A stretch of DNA of 7,937 bases from CAKSQF01 sp964569225. GTDB taxonomy: Bacteria > Bacillota > Clostridia > Oscillospirales > CAG-272. Below, piece after piece: positions 4,568-7,937 of the stretch (positions are counted from its first letter, which is position 1; every line of letters begins with the position of its first letter). The stretch lies in NCBI GenBank assembly GCA_964569225.1, contig CAZMTU010000111.1, forward strand, positions 1 to 7,937, read 5' to 3'. A program made the position numbers and the translations under genes. A model generated the notes under the pieces. The model ran no database searches. It was not told where the DNA came from and saw only the letters and a program-made list of their open reading frames with translations.

Positions 4568-5410
4568 ATGCAAAAACTTAGAATTTGGCAGATCATTTTA
4601 TTAGTTATATTTTTTCCTGCAGGCATTGTTTATTTTCTTTATTGGTTATTCCGCACTCGAATTTTTCCAGATAATCCTCAGCCTTGTTTGAGTTTATGGC
4701 AGATCTTCCTATATTCTATATTTTTTCCCGTTGGTATTGTCTTATTTTTTATTTGGCTTGTCAAAACCGATTTATGCAGCAAAGACCAAGCAGGTAATGC
4801 AATCATAGATGCTATTGCCAAGCATTGTAAGCAATTCTTGGCAATAGCATCAGTTGTCACAGTGCTAATCTATACTATTTTTATCGGCGCCATATTTAGC
4901 AGTCTTAATAGTGACGGCGAACACAACGATACATTCATATTTACATCCGGCGCGAAAGCAATCGAAACTAATATTACTGATGAATTAACTGTTACTACCA
5001 CTGCTGCTACAAGTGTTTCCATTACTACAATAGAGTTAATAACTACTGAAACGCCAGTTACCCAAGTTCCTGTAACTACAGAAAAAACGGTAACTGTAGG
5101 GGTACCGATACTCACTGATACTTCTTCGCCTAAAGTAGATATTATAATTATCAAAAAGCCAGATACAGCCCATAGAAATGAAACTGTTTCGTTGACGATT
5201 CAGGGGCAGCCAAACACCGAATACAAACTTCGAGTCAAATACAAATCTGGATGGGCTGAAGCAGACGGTCTTGGAACAAAAATATCTGATGCGAATGGTA
5301 TGATTACTTGGACTTGGATGGTCGGTAGCAGGACAACTTTAGGCACATGGCCGATAGAAATAACCGGAGATAGTCAAACATTAATGACGGAATTTACTGT
5401 GATGGAATAA
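4568..5410 (+). CDS. Membrane protein: tandem FFPxGIV helices, Thr-rich stalk, Ig-like domain (280 aa)
   Basis: ATG 4568 is chosen for the GGAGG 5 nt upstream; a TTG at 4556 would put the site inside the gene. Residues 6-30 and 43-67 are a tandem repeat, each a membrane helix of type WQIxLxxIFFPxGIVxFxxWLxxT, identical at about 15 of 25 positions. This WQI...FFPxGI unit recurs in Firmicutes membrane proteins. A third helix spans 90-110. Residues about 130-188 are a Thr/Val-rich stalk, probably extracellular. Residues 189-280 look like a secreted beta-sandwich (KVDIIIIKKPDT, YKLRVKYKSGWAEADGLG, SDANGMITWTWMVGSRTT, GTWPIEITGD), a domain I know from surface proteins of clostridia and lactobacilli. 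There is no catalytic motif. It lies between immA (24 nt) and the K+ channel (58 nt), like prophage cargo. A 15-bp inverted repeat lies within it (4808-4851). Role unknown; surface sensing, adhesion or phage exclusion are inferences. Confidence 0.8.
   Translation: MQKLRIWQIILLVIFFPAGIVYFLYWLFRTRIFPDNPQPCLSLWQIFLYSIFFPVGIVLFFIWLVKTDLCSKDQAGNAIIDAIAKHCKQFLAIASVVTVLIYTIFIGAIFSSLNSDGEHNDTFIFTSGAKAIETNITDELTVTTTAATSVSITTIELITTETPVTQVPVTTEKTVTVGVPILTDTSSPKVDIIIIKKPDTAHRNETVSLTIQGQPNTEYKLRVKYKSGWAEADGLGTKISDANGMITWTWMVGSRTTLGTWPIEITGDSQTLMTEFTVME
4808..4851. repeat. Intragenic hairpin, 15-bp perfect inverted repeat
   Basis: GATGCTATTGCCAAG (4808-4822) pairs perfectly with CTTGGCAATAGCATC (4837-4851). 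After one mismatch (C4823/T4836), ATTG/CAAT adds four more pairs around a TAAG loop. It encodes residues 81-95 of the membrane protein, just before its third helix. No T-run follows, so it is not a standard terminator. Confidence 0.85.
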
Positions 5411-5468
5411 AATTGTTGGCCGAAGGTCGGTAACCAAATCGGAATGCTTATATTTAAGGAGCAAACAA

Positions 5469-6221
5469 ATGAGGAAGCGAATATTTGAAATCATCGAATC
5501 TTCCAACGGAAACGATCTATACAGCAGCATTTATGACGCTGCTATGATGGTTGCAATCATAGCCAGTTTGATCCCACTTGCATTCAAAACGGATTATTTT
5601 TGTTTTCAAGTCATAGACAAAATTTGTGTCGTATTTTTTATAATAGACTACATTCTTCGGTTCGCTACCGCCGACTTCAAATATAACAAAACGTCGGCAA
5701 TTTCTTTTATTCGGTATCCTTTTTCCTTTATGGCAATTATTGATCTTGTTTCGATTCTGCCGTCTATATCTGCAATCAATAATAGTTTCAAGGTCCTCCG
5801 CCTAACTCGCATGGTACGTGCGCTGCGCGTATTCCGCATATTTAAAGCTGCGAGATATTCCAAAAGCCTGCAAATTATCGCAAGCGTTTTTAAAAATTCC
5901 AGAGAACCGCTTGCGGCAGTCGGTACACTTGCGGTTGCCTATATATTAGTATCCGCTTTAATTATAATCAATGTCGAACCGGATTCCTTCGGAAATTTTT
6001 TTGATGCAGTGTATTGGGCAACTGTATCTTTAACAACAATGGGTTACGGAGATATATATCCAGTAACAACGATTGGACGATTTATTACAATGTTATCTTC
6101 CGTTTTCGGCATTGCCATTGTTGCCTTGCCATCCGGCATTATTACAGCCGGTTACATGAATGAAATCGAAAAAATAAAAAAGGAATCCGATAAATCAGAT
6201 GCCGAAGAAAGCGAAAAATAA
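5469..6221 (+). CDS. Six-helix voltage-gated potassium channel (250 aa)
   Basis: A complete Kv-type channel subunit of the Ion_trans family, expected to form tetramers in the cytoplasmic membrane. S1 is about 22-38, S2 49-66, S3 84-98 with Asp92. S4 is about 106-128 and carries charges every third residue: Arg111, 114, 117, 120, 123 and Lys126 (VLRLTRMVRALRVFRIFK). S5 is about 147-168, a pore helix 178-189, the filter TTMGYGD 189-195, and S6 203-229. GYGD is the K+ signature; Met191 replaces the usual Val of TVGYGD. The C-terminal 20 residues are a highly charged Lys/Glu tail without a nucleotide-binding or RCK domain. ATG 5469 follows AAGGAG by 7 nt. Length matches compact bacterial Kv channels. 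It sits between the Ig-domain membrane protein and int, a place for lysogenic cargo. Voltage gating follows from the intact S4. Confidence 0.92.
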   Translation: MRKRIFEIIESSNGNDLYSSIYDAAMMVAIIASLIPLAFKTDYFCFQVIDKICVVFFIIDYILRFATADFKYNKTSAISFIRYPFSFMAIIDLVSILPSISAINNSFKVLRLTRMVRALRVFRIFKAARYSKSLQIIASVFKNSREPLAAVGTLAVAYILVSALIIINVEPDSFGNFFDAVYWATVSLTTMGYGDIYPVTTIGRFITMLSSVFGIAIVALPSGIITAGYMNEIEKIKKESDKSDAEESEK

Positions 6222-6251
6222 AGTATAAAAAGACATAGAAAGGATATACGA

Positions 6252-7796
6252 ATGAGTATCTCGGTCGTTAAATCCGTCCCTTCCGAATATGCTTTGAACG
6301 CAGTAGTCTACGCCCGTTATTCTTCCGATAAACAGACCGAAAACAGCATAGACGGGCAATTGCGCGCCTGCAATCAGTTTGCCGCACAGCACGGCTATAC
6401 CATTTTGCATGAATATATTGATAGGGCAGTGAGCGGAACTACAGACAATCGCCCTCAGTTTCAGCAAATGATTGCTGACGCCAAAAGACAGCGCTTTGCA
6501 TTTGTTATTGTGTACCGTTTTGATCGCTTCTCGCGTAACAGATATGACAGTGCTATTTACAAAAAAGAATTGTCAAAATATGGTGTACGGGTGATTTCCA
6601 CCGCAGAGCATGTAGGCGACGGTGATGAGGGCATCATCCTCGAATCTATTTACGAGGCAATGGACGAGGCCTATTCTCGCCGCCTGTCAAGGATCACGCA
6701 AAGAGGTATGCGAGAAACGGCGATCAAGGGACTTTGGACAGGCGGGAATGTACCGCTCGGCTACAAAGTAGAGAATCAGCGCCTTGTGATAGACGACAGG
6801 GAAGCGACGATAGTCCGTTATCTTTTCAAGCAGTACGCCGACGGTAAAACTAAAACGCAGATTGCAAAAGCGCTAAACGAAAAAGGGTATACCACCAAAA
6901 AGAAAAAAGCTTTCACCGCCAGTAATTTGAGCGCGATCCTGACTAACCGAATGTATATCGGCGACTATCATTTTCAGGATATCGAACGCACTTGTCCTGC
7001 GATTATTTCCGAGCATCTGTTCGAACGGGTTGGTGCAGCTTTGGATGCCAATCGAAAAATTATGGGAAGAAAAACAGATGGCACAATCTTCGAGTTATCC
7101 GGCAAGCTGTACTGCGGTTATTGCGGAGCGGCTATGACAGGGGATTCCGGCACCAGCCAATCCGGTGATGTACATTACTACTACACTTGCTCTACTCGCA
7201 AAAAGAAACACGCCTGCAAAAAGAAAAGCGAAAAAAAAGATTTCATCGAGTGGTATATATGCGAGCAAACTGTTCTCAATGTTTTAAACGACGAGAATAT
7301 ACCAAAAATAGCCGAGAGGGTCGTAACCCTCTCGGAGGATGAAGCATGTAAGGACGAGATTGAAAAGCTGGAAAAACAAATAGCGGACATTAATAAGGAA
7401 TTGGATGATTGCGCCGATGCATTGATAAGGTCTACGGCACCTGCCATTGTAAAGCGCATCAACGTAAGAGTGGAGCTTTTGGAAAAGCAACTTAATGACG
7501 CGGAAGTCCAGCTTGCTCAAAAACAACTTGTTGCCGAGCAGCGTCTGACAGTGGCCGATGTAGAGCGTTACCTGCGCAGCTTCACCAAAGGCGATCTGCT
7601 TGACGAGGATTTTCGACACCATATAATTCATACATTCATTAATTCTGTATACCTTTATGATGACAAGATAGTGATGTACTTCAATATTAAAGATATGTCG
7701 CAGGTATCCTACGTCGACATGATAAACGATCTTGATCTTGATCTCGATGAACTGAAAGAATGTTCGGATAGCGCCCAACAAGGGGAGCCAAATTGA
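6252..7796 (+). CDS. int: Large serine recombinase (phage integrase, 514 aa)
   Basis: Integrase expected to join attP and attB and, with a directionality factor, to excise the element. The resolvase domain covers about 16-160: YARYSSDKQ with nucleophile Ser24 and Arg22, DRAVSGTTDNRPQF (57-70), and DRFSRNRYD (91-99) with Arg92 and Arg95. The recombinase domain (about 165-265) begins WTGGNVPLGYKV and contains the KTQIAKALNEKGYTT HTH-like segment. A zinc ribbon follows with Cys288, Cys291, Cys313 and Cys322 (CGYCG, YYYTCSTRKKKHAC). A coiled coil spans about 364-430, then a C-terminal domain and an acidic end (NDLDLDLDEL). Length is in the usual 450-600 range and all catalytic residues are present, so it looks functional. 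ATG 6252 has AGGA 7 nt upstream. It ends the rightward operon, 30 nt after the channel gene. A 10-bp perfect hairpin lies within it (7312-7335). Confidence 0.95.
   Translation: MSISVVKSVPSEYALNAVVYARYSSDKQTENSIDGQLRACNQFAAQHGYTILHEYIDRAVSGTTDNRPQFQQMIADAKRQRFAFVIVYRFDRFSRNRYDSAIYKKELSKYGVRVISTAEHVGDGDEGIILESIYEAMDEAYSRRLSRITQRGMRETAIKGLWTGGNVPLGYKVENQRLVIDDREATIVRYLFKQYADGKTKTQIAKALNEKGYTTKKKKAFTASNLSAILTNRMYIGDYHFQDIERTCPAIISEHLFERVGAALDANRKIMGRKTDGTIFELSGKLYCGYCGAAMTGDSGTSQSGDVHYYYTCSTRKKKHACKKKSEKKDFIEWYICEQTVLNVLNDENIPKIAERVVTLSEDEACKDEIEKLEKQIADINKELDDCADALIRSTAPAIVKRINVRVELLEKQLNDAEVQLAQKQLVAEQRLTVADVERYLRSFTKGDLLDEDFRHHIIHTFINSVYLYDDKIVMYFNIKDMSQVSYVDMINDLDLDLDELKECSDSAQQGEPN
7312..7335. 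repeat. Intragenic hairpin in int, 10-bp perfect stem
   Basis: CCGAGAGGGT (7312-7321) and ACCCTCTCGG (7326-7335) form a GC-rich 10-bp stem with a CGTA tetraloop, inside the part of int just before the coiled coil (codons for RVVTLSE). No T-run follows. Confidence 0.8.
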
Positions 7797-7850
7797 ACAA
7801 AACCGAACTTTCATCCCCATCTCTTTAGAGGGGATGGGTTCGGTTTTGTT
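7796..7850 (+). terminator. Long terminator hairpin after int
   Basis: AACAAAACCGAAC (7796-7808) pairs perfectly with GTTCGGTTTTGTT (7838-7850). A 3x1 internal loop separates this from a second stem, CATCCCC (7812-7818) with GGGGATG (7830-7836). The first base is the last base of the int stop codon. The T-rich right arm and following GCATTTATAAATTTT give a modest U-tract, and the A-rich left arm would serve the other strand, so it may work in both directions. Confidence 0.75.
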
Positions 7851-7892
7851 GCATTTATAAATTTTCTATATGAATTATTTTGATGTGTAAAA

Positions 7893-7914
7893 TCAAACAA
7901 TATTCAAACAATAT
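7893..7914. repeat. Tandem 11-bp direct repeat beyond int
   Basis: TCAAACAATAT occurs twice head to tail (7893-7903 and 7904-7914). The stretch 7851-7932 is AT-rich and otherwise holds only a possible ribosome site. Serine integrases usually have attP (or attL/attR when integrated) right next to int, so the site may lie here, but no core can be defined from one sequence. Confidence 0.7.
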
Positions 7915-7932
7915 TTATGTGGAAGGACGATA

Positions 7933-7937
7933 ATGAG
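7933..7937 (+). CDS. Possible start of a further gene, cut by the window edge
   Basis: GGAAGGACGATA precedes ATG at 7933-7935, a good ribosome site at about 7 nt. Only ATGAG is visible, so nothing can be said about the product. It would be co-directional with int, and could be host sequence past the attachment site or another element gene such as a second recombinase. Confidence 0.35.

Noticed and set aside
5411..5468. Promoter or terminator between the Ig-domain protein and the channel gene
   Set aside because: Only a 4-bp CCGA/TCGG stem and a TATATT without a -35 box at proper spacing; nothing convincing.
7337..7346. Internal GGAGG plus ATG after the hairpin in int, as a possible internal translation start
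   Set aside because: The ATG at that spacing is followed directly by TAA in its own frame, so no product would result.
7284..7820. 178-codon leftward open frame antisense to the 3' part of int
   Set aside because: It fully overlaps conserved integrase coding sequence and the terminator, starts without a ribosome site and has no recognisable domain.
1..7937. CRISPR array, tRNA, rRNA or insertion sequence
   Set aside because: No regularly spaced repeats, no cloverleaf-like or rRNA sequence and no transposase were seen on either strand.

Overview
This window looks like one end of a temperate phage (prophage) or phage-like integrative element from a Gram-positive anaerobe, most likely a gut clostridium (Oscillospiraceae/Eubacteriales type). 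This is judged from strong GGAGG ribosome sites, TTG and GTG starts, an XRE repressor/ImmA pair, a large serine recombinase and a PcfJ/PcfK gene pair. The taxonomic call is inference; no host gene is visible.

Layout. Positions 1-3303 hold a tightly packed leftward operon. In transcription order it contains a Cro-like HTH gene with a TTG start (3303-3106), three small unknown genes (to 2381), a 113-residue unknown protein, a 31-residue membrane micro-protein, a replication-associated-looking protein, a two-helix membrane protein, a 71-residue unknown, a PcfK/AcrIIA9-family protein and a PcfJ-like protein that runs off the left edge. Many of these genes overlap or nearly touch. The part left of about 2360 is visibly GC-rich, and everything to its right is AT-richer, so the element looks mosaic.

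Positions 3304-3442 are a divergent lysogeny switch. A perfect-consensus leftward promoter (TTGACA, 17 bp, TATAAT) and a rightward promoter (TTGATT, 17 bp, TATATT) face away from each other. Three related 15-bp operators (ACnnCAT-n-nTGTTGT) sit at the leftward start site and inside both promoter spacers.

Positions 3443-7796 form the rightward lysogeny/integration operon: repressor, ImmA metallopeptidase, a three-helix membrane protein with an extracellular Thr-rich stalk and Ig-like domain, a six-helix voltage-gated K+ channel, and the serine integrase. The integrase stop codon is the first base pair of a long terminator hairpin (7796-7850), followed by 70 bp with a tandem 11-bp repeat and the first codon of another possible gene. 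The repressor reading frame is broken inside its HTH by an apparent deletion of about 17 bp, so this copy may be unable to hold lysogeny normally.

Most notable points: the membrane-protein plus K+-channel cargo between immA and int, which is a candidate lysogenic-conversion or exclusion module; the three-operator switch with a damaged repressor; and strong hairpins embedded inside coding sequences.
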